Under the pieces are notes generated by a model, which ran no database searches, was not told the origin of the DNA, and saw only the letters and a list, made by a program, of their open reading frames with translations. Below are positions 46,412 through 56,499 of a stretch of DNA of 64,000 bases, one piece after another. Made by a program: the position numbers and the translations under genes. The DNA is from Brachionus manjavacas (lineage: Eukaryota; Rotifera; Eurotatoria; Ploima; Brachionidae). The stretch covers positions 3,519,501 to 3,583,500 of the forward strand of contig JAHQIY010000008.1 in NCBI GenBank assembly GCA_019054805.1, given 5' to 3'. Every line of letters starts with the position of its first letter. Within the stretch, counting starts at the first letter, position 1.

Positions 46412-47743
46412 AAGCGCAAAAAATTTAGCCATATTTATCCAGCCATAATAGTTAGGTGCCTTGTAATTTTAATTTTTGAATTTTAAAAATTTTGAATTTG
46501 TTAAAAAATTACAAAATGTATTCACACATTGCAATGTATTTTAAAAGACTGAATTTAGATGATAGAATGAATGTGTTTTTTTTTCTGTTTTTTTTTAAAT
46601 GTTAAAAAATCTTTAATTTGAAATTTTTATTTTAAATATCAAGACCTTAATTTATTGGGACCTTGAAAATTAGATACCAAGTGGCTGTAATAACGGCAAA
46701 ATGCTTAAATCACTTGACCAAGATATACAACTTTGGAAGATTTTTTTTCATATATTAAAAATATGTTTCTTTAACAATGGAAAAACCAAACTCATAAACT
46801 TTTAAAAGGCTAATTTAAATTTTGATAGTTTTTTTTTTAATTCCAGGAATTTTAGTTAAATAAACAAAATAGAATATATTTTATTAAATTCTAATGAAAA
46901 TATCTTAAGACATTCATAATCAAATCATCAAATCATGTCAAATCAAATAAACTGACAAGAACAAAAACTTTAAAACTGAAATTGGGTCTATATTTAGTGT
47001 TAAATACTAAAAAAGGTCTTACCAATTCAATCAACTTCATTTAAACATAAATGACATATGAAATTACTATCTCAAATGATGTAATGTAGCATTTTAATTT
47101 ACTTAGTTCAGGTTTGTATTTTTTTTCCTTTTAAAAAATTTGTGATTCTCATAATGATTCTCTTTGATGGAAGCTGATTTTCAAAAAAAAATTAAAAAAA
47201 TATTAAAATGCAGCATAAAATTTTTTTTTAACTAAGTAGATTCATGGTAAATCGATTTTGAATAAGATTTTCCAGTTTTGAATCTTTTAAGAAACTGTTA
47301 AGGAAATTTTGAGAATTTCAAATTTTGTATGTCTAATATTCTGTTCGAAAATAAATTAATAAAATCATGTTAATTATAGATTTTTGATAAAAATAAATGA
47401 AAAATTAAAATGAAAATTACAGACTTTGAGAGCAAAAAGGATTGTTACCGCTAGTTTAGGAACCAAAAACTATTCAATTTTACATTTTTTAAAATTCGCA
47501 AATACAACATCCTCGAAAAATAAATAGTCGTAAATAAATACAATTTTTTAGCATGATTGAAAGAAATACCTGATAAGAAGAGATAATAATGAAGGTACCG
47601 AGGTTCCAGGCTAATTTAAGACTATTTCTGCAAATAGTCTCTAAAAAGGAATCGAAAAAAATTAATTTTGAAATTTTATCTTTTTTTATTTTATTTTAGA
47701 TCTTAAAATTGAAGAAAATACTATTCTAAAAGCAGGTATTAAA
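46412..47743. other. AT-rich region upstream of the YLPM1-like gene
   Basis: No gene. A small hairpin GACTATTTCTGCAAATAGTC lies at about 47622-47641. A convincing acceptor TTTTATTTTATTTTAG ends at 47701, 43 bases before the ATG, so an upstream non-coding or coding exon may exist in this stretch. Confidence 0.4.
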
Positions 47744-48775
47744 ATGAATAATAACGGTATGCCTCAAATAAACCCTATGCTGTTGAATCCACAGTGGGTT
47801 CAGTATCAAAAATCTCTCAATCAAATTCAAAATTTAAAAAATCAGCCTCAGCCTTTAATGGGAAAGCATGTTTCAAGCGACATAGATTTCAGCTCCAAAA
47901 TGGTTCGCTATGACCAAAAGAACGACCTTCAACTAATAGAAGAATATTTTGGACAAAAAATTTGTGATCTAGAGTCAAGCGAAACTGATCTGAAAAATTT
48001 GGAAATAGAGATTCAAAGTATAGATTATAAGCATGGTTTGTCATCTAGTGTTAGTTCAATAGTCAATATGGGTCAACTATCTGATGATATTGAGCCTGTT
48101 GCTGAAGAGCCGGAGGTGACAAAGGAAGAAAAAATTAATAGTCAGCTATTGGAACTAATGGCATCGCATCCCAAGCGACCACCGGTTAAAATAGAACAGC
48201 TTCTTTTAGAGCCTCATCGGGAACATCGACCGCACAAGCTTGTGATCATTCTTCGTGGTCCACCAGGTTCCGGAAAGTCATTCATTGCCAATTTGATCAA
48301 ACAAGAAGAGGAGAAACATGTCAGTTCATCGGATAAACCCAAATATTTGAGTATTGATAACTATTTTATCAGTGAACAGGAAACAAGTGGTAAAAATCAG
48401 ATTTTGATGAAATATGAGTATGACAAAGCAATGGATGAAGCTTATCAAAAAAGTCTAGTAAAATCATTTAAAAAAATAATTGATGACGATCTATTTAATT
48501 TTATAATTGTGGATATGATAAACGAGAGAAAAAACCATATTGAAGAAATGTTCTCCCACGCAAGACTCAAAGCGTTCCAAGTCTACGTAGCAGATCTAAA
48601 TTTTGTTAGCACAGAAACTTGTTTTAGCCGAAATGTTCACAACAGAACTTTGGAGGATATAAAAAAAATTAAAGATAGTTGGGAAACATTTTCAGATTCT
48701 TATTTATTTCTGGATGTAAGTTTTTTTATTAAAGAACCTACTGAAATCAGGCAAGTGGAAATGGAAGATGGATAA
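47744..48775 (+). CDS. YLPM1: YLPM1/ZAP3-like protein with P-loop nucleotide-kinase-like domain
   Basis: A 343-residue protein matching the C-terminal half of the nuclear YLP-motif protein (ZAP3), a PP1-associated factor linked to RNA and telomerase regulation in vertebrates. The Walker A motif is LRGPPGSGKSF at 170-180. Then come YLSIDNYFI (201-209), KYEYDKAMDEAYQ-S (223-237), FNFIIVDMINER (251-262), the CFSRNVHNRTLEDIKKI segment (293-309), DSWE, and the conserved VEMED at the very end. All are in the order seen in YLPM1. The long YLP-repeat and proline-rich N-terminus of vertebrate homologues is missing. The frame is open 5' of the ATG to an acceptor-like TTTTAG at 47701, so an extra 5' exon is possible. 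The ATG at 47744 is the first in frame. No decay visible. Confidence 0.85.
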   Translation: MNNNGMPQINPMLLNPQWVQYQKSLNQIQNLKNQPQPLMGKHVSSDIDFSSKMVRYDQKNDLQLIEEYFGQKICDLESSETDLKNLEIEIQSIDYKHGLSSSVSSIVNMGQLSDDIEPVAEEPEVTKEEKINSQLLELMASHPKRPPVKIEQLLLEPHREHRPHKLVIILRGPPGSGKSFIANLIKQEEEKHVSSSDKPKYLSIDNYFISEQETSGKNQILMKYEYDKAMDEAYQKSLVKSFKKIIDDDLFNFIIVDMINERKNHIEEMFSHARLKAFQVYVADLNFVSTETCFSRNVHNRTLEDIKKIKDSWETFSDSYLFLDVSFFIKEPTEIRQVEMEDG

Positions 48776-50956
48776 GTCAAATGTGAATAGTTTTTTATTT
48801 TTAATACTTCGAAAAAATTATTAATTTAACTTTTTTTTATTTTTTTTTAAATTTAAAATTTTCATAAAATGTTAATTTAATTCTATTAACAATGCGATTT
48901 TTATTAAGATTTCAACGAATTCTAAATTTCTTATTATTATAAATAAGAAATTGATCTGAAAATTCTTATTCGAATAATTTGAATAATTATAAAAATTTTT
49001 TAAAATCGAATTTTTTTCAATTTTCTTTGCGTGCAAAAAACTAATTAGTTGGAAATTAAGCAAACAAAATTTGATTGAAAATTCAAATATGTCCTACAAA
49101 AAATTTCATAAATCTGGAAAATCTAAATAAAAATTTCCTATTTGGAAAAATAAAAAATTCTGCGTCTATAACCAAGCAAAATTTAGCTTAAAAAAATTAA
49201 AATAAGGAAAATAAGAAAACTCTAATAATTATTAAATGAATATTCAACAAAAAAATTAATTTTTTGAATATAAGTTTATTAAAATTAGCTAACCTCAAGT
49301 TAGAAAATTAAAAATTAAAAAATTAATTGCAAAATAAATACAAAGAAAAGAAAAAAGAAAAAAAAAGATTAAATTAAAATTAGGTAAAATATTTAGCCGT
49401 GATATCAATGATTAAATCGTCATTTAAAAATCAAACAGGGTCTTGGTTTAGGGATTCGGGTATGTTGTAGAGAACTATTAGTTAAGAATATAATCGAGAT
49501 TTTTCAAATGATGTTATTAAGAAAATTTGACAATCTTTATTTTTAATCAAATTTACCGAAAGTTATGTTAAAAAAAAAAGTTGCAGGTTTAAAAAAATTA
49601 AACCATTTTTTTTTGAAAAAAAATATTTTTATCTTAATATATTGATAGACCATTTATAGTTATTTTTAGTATAAGAACAAAAATTGACTAGTTTATAACT
49701 CATATATTTCTTAACAATAAAAATAATATTTTTAAATTTACAAACAATGACGCTTTATTTTAACACAAACCAAACTTCTTTTGATTTTGAATCTTTAAAA
49801 AGGGTTTTATGAAGTTCAGTACAAAAGAACAGAACAAAATCTGAAAAAATTGAAAAAGTTTTTTGCTGAAAATTAAAAATTAGTTCTGTGAAAAAAAAAA
49901 TTGTGATGATGTGCAAAATTTCTTCAAAATACACTACGCTCGATTATATTGAAATTTAACTTATTCTAACTCTACAGACATGATTATTTGATGCAACTTT
50001 GAATGCTGCTGTCACAGGACTAAATTTAAAAGTTTTTCAATTTTTTTTAATTTTTTGTTCTTTTTATCATTCTGCACTGAATTTTGCAAAACCATTAAAA
50101 GGTTTTTTTTTACTTTTTAAAGATATTTTCTTATTTAAAAATTAATTTAAAAAAAGGCTTCTAGCTGACATTTGAAATGAGCGCGATCATTACATACGAA
50201 GTGAAGCTTATTCTGTGCAGTTAAAAAAAAAAAAACATATTTTAAGCTGCATCTAAAATATTTTTTTTCCTGTTTATCAAAGCACAAATTTTCTAACAAA
50301 ACTTTTTCATATTCTATTTTTTTTTCTTTTTTCCTTGTTTAAGATAATAATTCTTCAATATTTTTTTTTTTTAATTTTTCAATTTTCTGTGTCTAATGAT
50401 TTTCTTAAAAGGCATTAAAGGTACTTCAATTAAATTCATCATATAATAAGTTAATATTAATGAACATAAAATAAATAAAAATAAATCTCAAACTATAGAA
50501 TATTTTTATTTTTTTATTAAAGAGAAAAAAAATACAAATAAATTTTCATTTATTTGGGAGCGTGAATTTTCTCAACAAATGTCAAGTTAATTTTGCTATT
50601 TTGACTTGAAATAAAGGTACGTTCATAATTTGTTGCTCTAACGATTGTACATGTTGAATTAATAATAAAAAAATGTATAAATTCAATCAATGGTACGAAC
50701 AAAAATGAAGATTTTTCTATTTTACGAAATTACTTATGTATAACAGAAGAGTTTAATTAGCCTACATTTACTAATCTTAATTAATTATTCAACGTCGGCC
50801 ATTTAAAAACCATTCTTCATTAGATGAAAATTTAACTGACCGCTTCAACTTTGATCCTTCATTTTGGTGACTCGAAAAAAAATTGTATAATTTAAAGGCC
50901 AGTTCATCTGAAACTTCTAACAGTTACAACTTTCCACAGTGCAGAACAGTCAAAAA
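48776..50956. other. AT-rich intergenic region with repeats
   Basis: It contains the inverted partner (49395-49470) of the repeat at 12070, and an inverted repeat pairing 49795-49870 with 50025-50115 (around AAGAACAAAAAATT and CAGTGCAGAATG or AGTTCAGTACAA). No coding signal. The last 150 bases, less AT-rich, are the likely 5' UTR of DRAP1. Confidence 0.45.
49795..50115. repeat. Short foldback, imperfect arms of about 75-90 bases
   Basis: AGGGTTTTATGAAGTTCAGT on the left is mirrored by ACTGAATTTTGCAAAACCAT on the right, with AAAATTGAAAAAGTTTT and its complement as the inner part. The arms differ at many positions, which suggests age. Confidence 0.55.
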
Positions 50957-51542
50957 ATGCCTTACAAGAAACGCCTTATAGCTCGTTTTCCTCCAGTAAA
51001 TTAAATTTTATATTTGTCTTGTATTTTTTTTTTTTTAAATTTCATCAATTTTTTCAAGGCCCGTATTAAGAAAATAATGCAAATGGACGACGATGTGGGC
51101 AAAGTGAGCTCACAAGTGCCAGTCATGGTCTGTAAGTATTCAATTTAATTATTCTTTTACTTGTTTGTTTTTCTAGGTTAACAATTTTTTTAGCCAGGGC
51201 ATTAGAGAGGTTTTTGGAATATATAATGTTATCTAGCGCCGAGATAACCACCTCCAAAGACGCCAAAACGCTTACCTCGCAGCACATCCTTGAAGTAATT
51301 ACGAACGACTCCAGGCTTAGTTTTCTTAAAGAGGCCGCTCACAAGAGCTGCCAGATGGCCAATGGTAATCAACCAAACGAAGCAGGTGCCAGTTATTCTA
51401 GCAAAAAGGAGCCCAAGTCCACTAACCGAGAGAATACCAAACAGTCTGAAGAAGTAAGACTAAATGAGAAATGCTATTTTTTTACTAAATGATGAATTTT
51501 TTCTCTATTTAGAATGATGACGAGTCCGAAGATTATGAGTGA
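50957..51542 (+). CDS. DRAP1: DRAP1 / NC2-alpha, transcriptional corepressor (four exons)
   Basis: NC2-alpha pairs with NC2-beta (DR1) through histone folds, clamps TBP on promoters and blocks TFIIA/TFIIB entry in the nucleus. Exons are 50957-50995, 51059-51131, 51194-51453 and 51513-51542, with GTAAAT, GTAAGT and GTAAGA donors and AG acceptors, all in phase, giving 133 residues. The three introns are 59-63 bases. The protein begins MPYKKRLIARFPPARIKKIM, the conserved NC2-alpha start, followed by the histone fold (GKVSSQVPVMVSRALERFLE, then KTLTSQHILEVI and RLSFLKEAA). A short, lysine/asparagine-rich, then acidic tail ends NDDESEDYE. Vertebrate DRAP1 is about 205 residues, so the proline-rich tail is shortened here. 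A canonical AATAAA lies at 51677-51682. The gene is intact. Confidence 0.95.
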
Positions 51543-52205
51543 AATTTCTCTCGTCCAAATATGTCCTTGTCATATACTTTTCTTTTTATATATATTATAA
51601 ATATTTTTTTGTTTTTTTTTTAATCATGATTCAGGTCTGTTTGAATGTAAAAAATAGAAGCTTTTAAAAAATACGAAATAAATTTTCCATTTAATCTTTT
51701 TTTTTTATCATTTTTTTTCCTTTGATATTTAATTTATTCATTAATTATTTTCTTTTTGATATTATAAAAAAATATGTAAAAAGGATAAAAAAAATTTAAT
51801 AGACAATTAAATGTCTATTTATTTGAAAATTTTCGGGTAATTTTCCAGTAAAGAAAATATTTTAAACAGTATTGTACAGGCTTTTATTTTTTGTAAATTA
51901 TTTGATATAAAAGTTTAAATCTTTCTAAAAAAAATCCCATAAAGAATGACTTTTGGTTCACATTATTTAAAAAAAAAAGATTAGAATGTATACACTTAAA
52001 TTCCTATTTTACAATTGACTAATTATTAAGTTAAGAAATTTAACTCGATAGGCTTTTACCATAAGGAAAGAGTTAGTAGAATATAAAAATTAAACATAAG
52101 ATGTTTATTATTTTAATTAAAAAAATAACAAATCTTTTTTTCTCTAATTGATATCCATAAGGAAAGAGTTAGTAGAATATATAAAAGAAACATAACATTT
52201 ATAGT
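51543..52205. repeat. 3' flank of DRAP1 with a direct repeat around a MITE fragment
   Basis: CCATAAGGAAAGAGTTAGTA followed by GAATATA occurs twice (52059-52085 and 52156-52182). Between the copies lies AAACATAAGATGTTTATT and the following 45 bases, which match the interior of the MITE at 54419-54481. The rest is the DRAP1 3' UTR and AT-rich spacer. Confidence 0.6.
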
Positions 52206-53265
52206 CAAACGGGGTAAAACCGTGAATTATTTTATTTGATCGCTAATTAGTTGTGAGATTTATTATTTTTTTCGAAAAAAATATAAAATAATAAAAGAGA
52301 ATATTGTCTTTAATTTAAATAAAAATTTAATTAAAATAAAAGAACGGTTCAAAAGTTATAGTTAAAATAAAATAAGATCTTTCATTAGCGTTTCAACGCT
52401 TACATTGGGTATATCCGTGAGTTACATAAATTCAAGCAATTAAAATACAAAAAAAAGTAGCAGAAAATATATGTATCCTATTTTAAAACAAAATTTTTCT
52501 ATTTAGAACACTTTTTTGAACAAGAAAATTCCAAAGTTAAATCAAAGCCTCTTGGAAGGCATTTCCCACAAGACCAATTGTTACATTTCTCACAAGAAAT
52601 CCATTTGTTTTGACTTTTCCAAATACTGTTTTACATTTGAAACAACTTTTTGGTCGTTCAATTGAGATATTTCAATTTCAGACTCTTCTTCATTTTCTTC
52701 ATCACTTATTGTCACTTTTTTCCTCTTTTAGTTCAACTTTTTTGCCTCTTCATCTTCTAATTGTTTCAAAACTTGTTTCTCAGTCAAAACTTCACCGTAC
52801 TTTCTTTTAATCCTCGTTTTTTTTGTTGACGTTTTCTCTTTATTTGCCGATTTGTTTTTTTTCCCAACTTAATTGTGTCTGATTAAAGTTTCTAATGCTA
52901 GCAAAATTAATACCATGACCTATTCAGCTAATTGTTTGATCACTTCAACTAAAAGCGTTTAAAATTCTTTAGGGATCCATGGGGTAGCACCTTTACCATT
53001 TGCAGGTCTTTTATACTTTTCATTGATTCGGTCGTTAAGTGTTGAATATGGAATGTTAAAGCGCACAGAAGCTTGATGTTTGTTTAATTTTTTAGCTTCA
53101 ATTTCGGCAATGGCTATTTGTAAAGTTTCTTCGCAATAAGCTTTTTTGGTTTTTTGGAAGTTATTTCTCGGAATTTTTAAAAAGTTTTTTTTTTTAAATA
53201 TCAATCAAATAGAAAATTCACACTATTTATTGCAATAAATGAAATTTACGGTTTAACCCCAATCC
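52206..53265 (-). mobile_element. Deleted pogo-like DNA transposon (HTH and PHD-like ends of transposase)
   Basis: The left end GGGGTAAAACCGTGAATTA (52211-52229) matches the reverse complement of the right end GGGGTTAAACCGTAAATTT (53242-53260). A further subterminal copy, GGGTATATCCGTGAGTTACA, lies at about 52407. Inside, the minus strand carries the two ends of a transposase but not its catalytic core, so this is an internal-deletion derivative of roughly 1.06 kb. Confidence 0.72.
52499..53204 (-). pseudogene. Pogo-like transposase remnant: Psq-type HTH plus C-terminal zinc finger
   Basis: The N-terminal frame (53204-52959) reads YCEETLQIAIAEIEAKKLNK and HQASVRFNIPYSTLNDRI, the pipsqueak/CENP-B-like helix-turn-helix of pogo transposases, and then WIPKE. 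The DDE core is gone. The C-terminal remnant, in shifted frames, has a basic/acidic stretch (KTRIKRKYGEVLTEKQVLKQ), then ISCEKCNNWSCGKCLPRGF and FSCSKKC with a stop at 52499-52501. The latter is a reduced PHD-like finger; such fingers end many animal pogo transposases. The parallel with the PHD ORF at 2031-2363 is notable. Confidence 0.75.
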
Positions 53266-54314
53266 CATATTTTTCTTAAACTTATTTCATTTTAAAATAA
53301 CAGAAAATTGGTTAAGTTTTTGAATTTTTCGATAAGAAATTCGTAATCAGCATCAAAAAATACATACAACAGTGATCTTTGTTCAAATTTTTACCAATTA
53401 TCAAGAAAGTTTTTTTTTGAGGATCGGCATTTTCTTTTAAGAAGCGAAGATTAGTCGTTTAAATGAAATAAAAAAAAACAAGACCACGATTTTCTTCGAT
53501 AAATAAGTGATCGATTTTTGCTAAAGAATCTTCGAACTATAGTCCATAACATCAATATGAGTTTTTTCTCTACATTTTTTAGTTGTTAACAAAAAAAGGT
53601 ATTTTTCTGATCAAATTTTTTATAATTTTCGCGAAGGAAAGTCAAGATATTCCAGCATACTGAGCTGTTCTTTAATTGCTTTAAGAAGAATATCTTATGT
53701 CTCATGTAAAGTTGTTCTATGATATTGAAATTTCGATAACAATTATTAAATTTACTGATATTCATTTTATCCTATTGATATTCAAATTGAATATAAAAAA
53801 TAAAATCCTAATTATTAATAATTAATAAAAGTTTGTTTATTAGATTAATAATCCATTTAGATAAAAAAAGGTAAAATCCTAAATTTAATTTTTCATGGTC
53901 TGCCACGTTTATTTGAATTTGAATTTTTCCGATCACCTCTTTTACACGATTACTAACTTGCAGCTCTTGATTGCTTATTTTTTGTGGGGTTTTGATATGC
54001 TCAAACTCGTAATTATCTAATATCTTATACCACTTGTGATATGATTAAGTTCGTATTTTTCACAAAATTCATGTATAATTTTCCGTTGTTCGGGCTTTAA
54101 ATCGCTAAGGAATTATTTTTTTCCGAGAAAAAATAAAAAAATTTAAATGATGATTGAAAAAATTTGAAATTTACCAAAAAAAATAAATTTTCCAAAATTT
54201 TGGTTCAAAAAAGTTACCTGATCAAAAGTTATGTCAAGTTAAATCTTCAATTTTCGTCATTTTGACGTGGCGGTGCTTCTAGTGTTAAACATAGAGGACT
54301 TTTTGATGAAATTA

Positions 54315-54839
54315 GGCAACTTGAAGTTCATGATCATGATCAAATGATCAAAATTTAATTGGTAAAAATCTTAATAAAAATGATAAAATTAGATTTTTTT
54401 TAATTTTTTTTTTAATTAAACATAAGATGTTTATTTTTTTATTAAAAAAAATAACAAATGTTTTTTTCTCTAATTGACCTTTAATTAATTTTTATAAAAT
54501 CTTTATTTGATAACTTTAAGGACAAATTTAAATCGCTATTTAGGTATCCAAATTATGGCTCAAATAAACGCTCTAAGTGATATTTTAATTATCAATTAAA
54601 TTTATTACGGCGAAACAAAGTTAAATTTTTTATTGTAAAATTTCAAAATATTGATTAAGTATTCAATTTACTTCAGATAAAAATTCATATAATTTTCTAT
54701 CTTATTGATTAAACAGATAGTGTTTTATAAAGTTTAGTAATTTATTAATAAAAAATTGATAAAAAATACCTTTTTATTTAAATCAAAAACTAAAAATTTT
54801 GATTTGAAATTTACATTTGATCATGAACTTCAATTTGCC
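54315..54839. mobile_element. Mutator-like MITE, copy A (525 bases)
   Basis: The left end is GGCAACTTGAAGTTCATGAT and the right end, reverse-complemented, GGCAAATTGAAGTTCATGAT. Flanks ATGAAATTA and ATGAAATAA form a 9-base target duplication with one mismatch. The interior is AT-rich and noncoding, and is shared in opposite orientation with the copy at 60820-61316. A 9-base duplication fits Mutator-type transposases, which would have to act in trans. Confidence 0.72.
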
Positions 54840-55254
54840 ATGAAATAAGACTATTTTCTTTTAGACATGGTATAAGTTTTTCAACATTATTAGATGGCGA
54901 ATTTTCTTTTATTTCCTGGATATTCATTGTAACTAAATTTTGTAAATCAAACAAATAATCCAAAAAAGGGAATTAATGTAAAAAATTATTTTCGAAAAAG
55001 GTTAATCGAATAATTGGGATAAATATCTTTTTAAGTAAGAAAAAAACAAAACATAACTTTTTTAAAATATTTATTTTGAATTTCAACAATTTAGTTATAA
55101 AAACTGTACTAAGATACCAAAACCTAATGTTAAAAATTTCACTTTAGAGAATTATTTGAAATTAGTTTACTTTTTGACATGATTTTGGATCTAGTTAAGT
55201 CCCAAAATCCTGGATAATAGCTAACATAACCATGATACCTATGAAATCTTCTCC

Positions 55255-56035
55255 CACTCAAGACCCTAATACTATCGTCCAATTGGAATGACAAGCTGTC
55301 TTGGCAAGTGGAACTTGAACGAATTTTTCCACTAGAATATATAATTTTCTCGAGAAAAGTAATTTACAAATTAAAGAGCAATCAGGATTTAGAAAACATA
55401 GACGAACTGCAGATAATCTTTATTTTCTTATCCAAAAATTTATTAAGTCTTTTAATGGAAAGAAAAAAGTCTGTTGTCCAATTTTGATTTCTAAAGCCTA
55501 AAAAAAAGAAGAAAAGATAAAACGACAAGTTTTGGATTATAATAGAAACAATTTAGATTTTTTTATTCGTGGCTTTGCTAATTTGCTAATTGATTAATTT
55601 TTGTCGCTATTTTTTTCTCTAAAAAAAAATTCTCTAATTTACTTTCTCTTTTATATTTTTTTTTCTCTAATAAATTTATTCTCTATAATATTGACTATTA
55701 ATTATCTCTATTTTTTTTCTCTATTATGAACGTTTACCGGGCAAGTAATTAGTCCACTTCTTTTTAGCATATTTATAAATGACATACCAAAAATAAATAT
55801 TTATTGAATACCCAACTTTATTGAATACCCGACTCCATTGTGTAATTGCTACCTTACAATTTCTTCTTTTTTCCCTGAACAATCAATTTTTTAAAAATAT
55901 GTATCCTTTAACTCTCTAGTTCAATTTCATTAATTTTCCTCATTTTAAACCATTTTATTACATTTTATTTTTTTTTATTTTTTAAATTTTTATTCTATCT
56001 TATTTAACTTTATTTTATTTTGATTCATTTATTTT
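55255..56035 (+). pseudogene. Internally deleted second copy of the LINE at 6225-10500
   Basis: The plus strand shows reverse-transcriptase pieces YYRPIGMTSCLGK, EQSGFRKHRRTADNLYFLIQ and, after about 235 bases of unrelated TTTCTCTAAT-rich sequence, QVISPLLFSIFINDIPKIN. Then, with the rest of ORF2 deleted, the C-terminal tail HCVIATLQFLLFSLNNQFFK and the family 3' UTR (to about 56005-56035). Stops and frameshifts abound. It confirms the family 3' end. Confidence 0.8.
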
Positions 56036-56175
56036 ATTCGCATTTTTGGATGTAATGGGTATAACCATTCTAAAAATTTCAAAAAATCTGGGTATTTAGG
56101 TTCAGGTATAGGTAAGATTACCCGATTTTTAAGATTTTTAGAATGGTTATACCCATTGCACCCAAAAATGCGAAT
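56036..56175. repeat. Inverted repeat of 40 bases at the LINE 3' boundary
   Basis: TATTCGCATTTTTGGATGTA followed by ATGGGTATAACCATTCTAAA on the left is mirrored by 56136-56175 with only two or three mismatches. It could be a small MITE, inserted next to or at the end of the LINE copy. Confidence 0.65.
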
Positions 56176-56455
56176 AATCCATATCTACACCTAAGTACCC
56201 GAAAAAATCAGCATTCTAACCCATACCCATAACAATTAGCTGAGTTAAAGACTTTCTCAAATCTTACCCAAACTCCTAAAAAATTGGGTGGAAATGTCTG
56301 GTGTATAGTCAATCAAAAGCTAGGTTATAAATTTTCTAAAATCAGTTCAATAAATTGATTTTCTACGCGTTCGTATCTGCTTACTAGCTCGTCACGCGAT
56401 CGCTCGTATCAAAACAAGTTTCATTATACCATGGGCACTAGTGGACGCACAAAAT

Positions 56456-56499
56456 AATTTTACCAGTATTCAGATGCAGTTATGAATACTGGTAAAATT
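56456..56499. repeat. Perfect hairpin, 17-base stem
   Basis: AATTTTACCAGTATTCA and its exact reverse complement are separated by the 10-base loop GATGCAGTTA. The flanking 56360-56460 is less AT-rich than the surroundings. Confidence 0.85.

Noticed and set aside
48719-48745. A GTAAGT donor inside the YLPM1-like frame (CTGGAT/GTAAGTTTTT)
   Set aside because: The nearest acceptor would leave an intron of about 20 bases, and the unspliced frame continues into the conserved VEMED end.
52610-52810. Plus-strand open frame of 66 codons
   Set aside because: It is the antisense shadow of the acidic/lysine-rich transposase tail on the minus strand.
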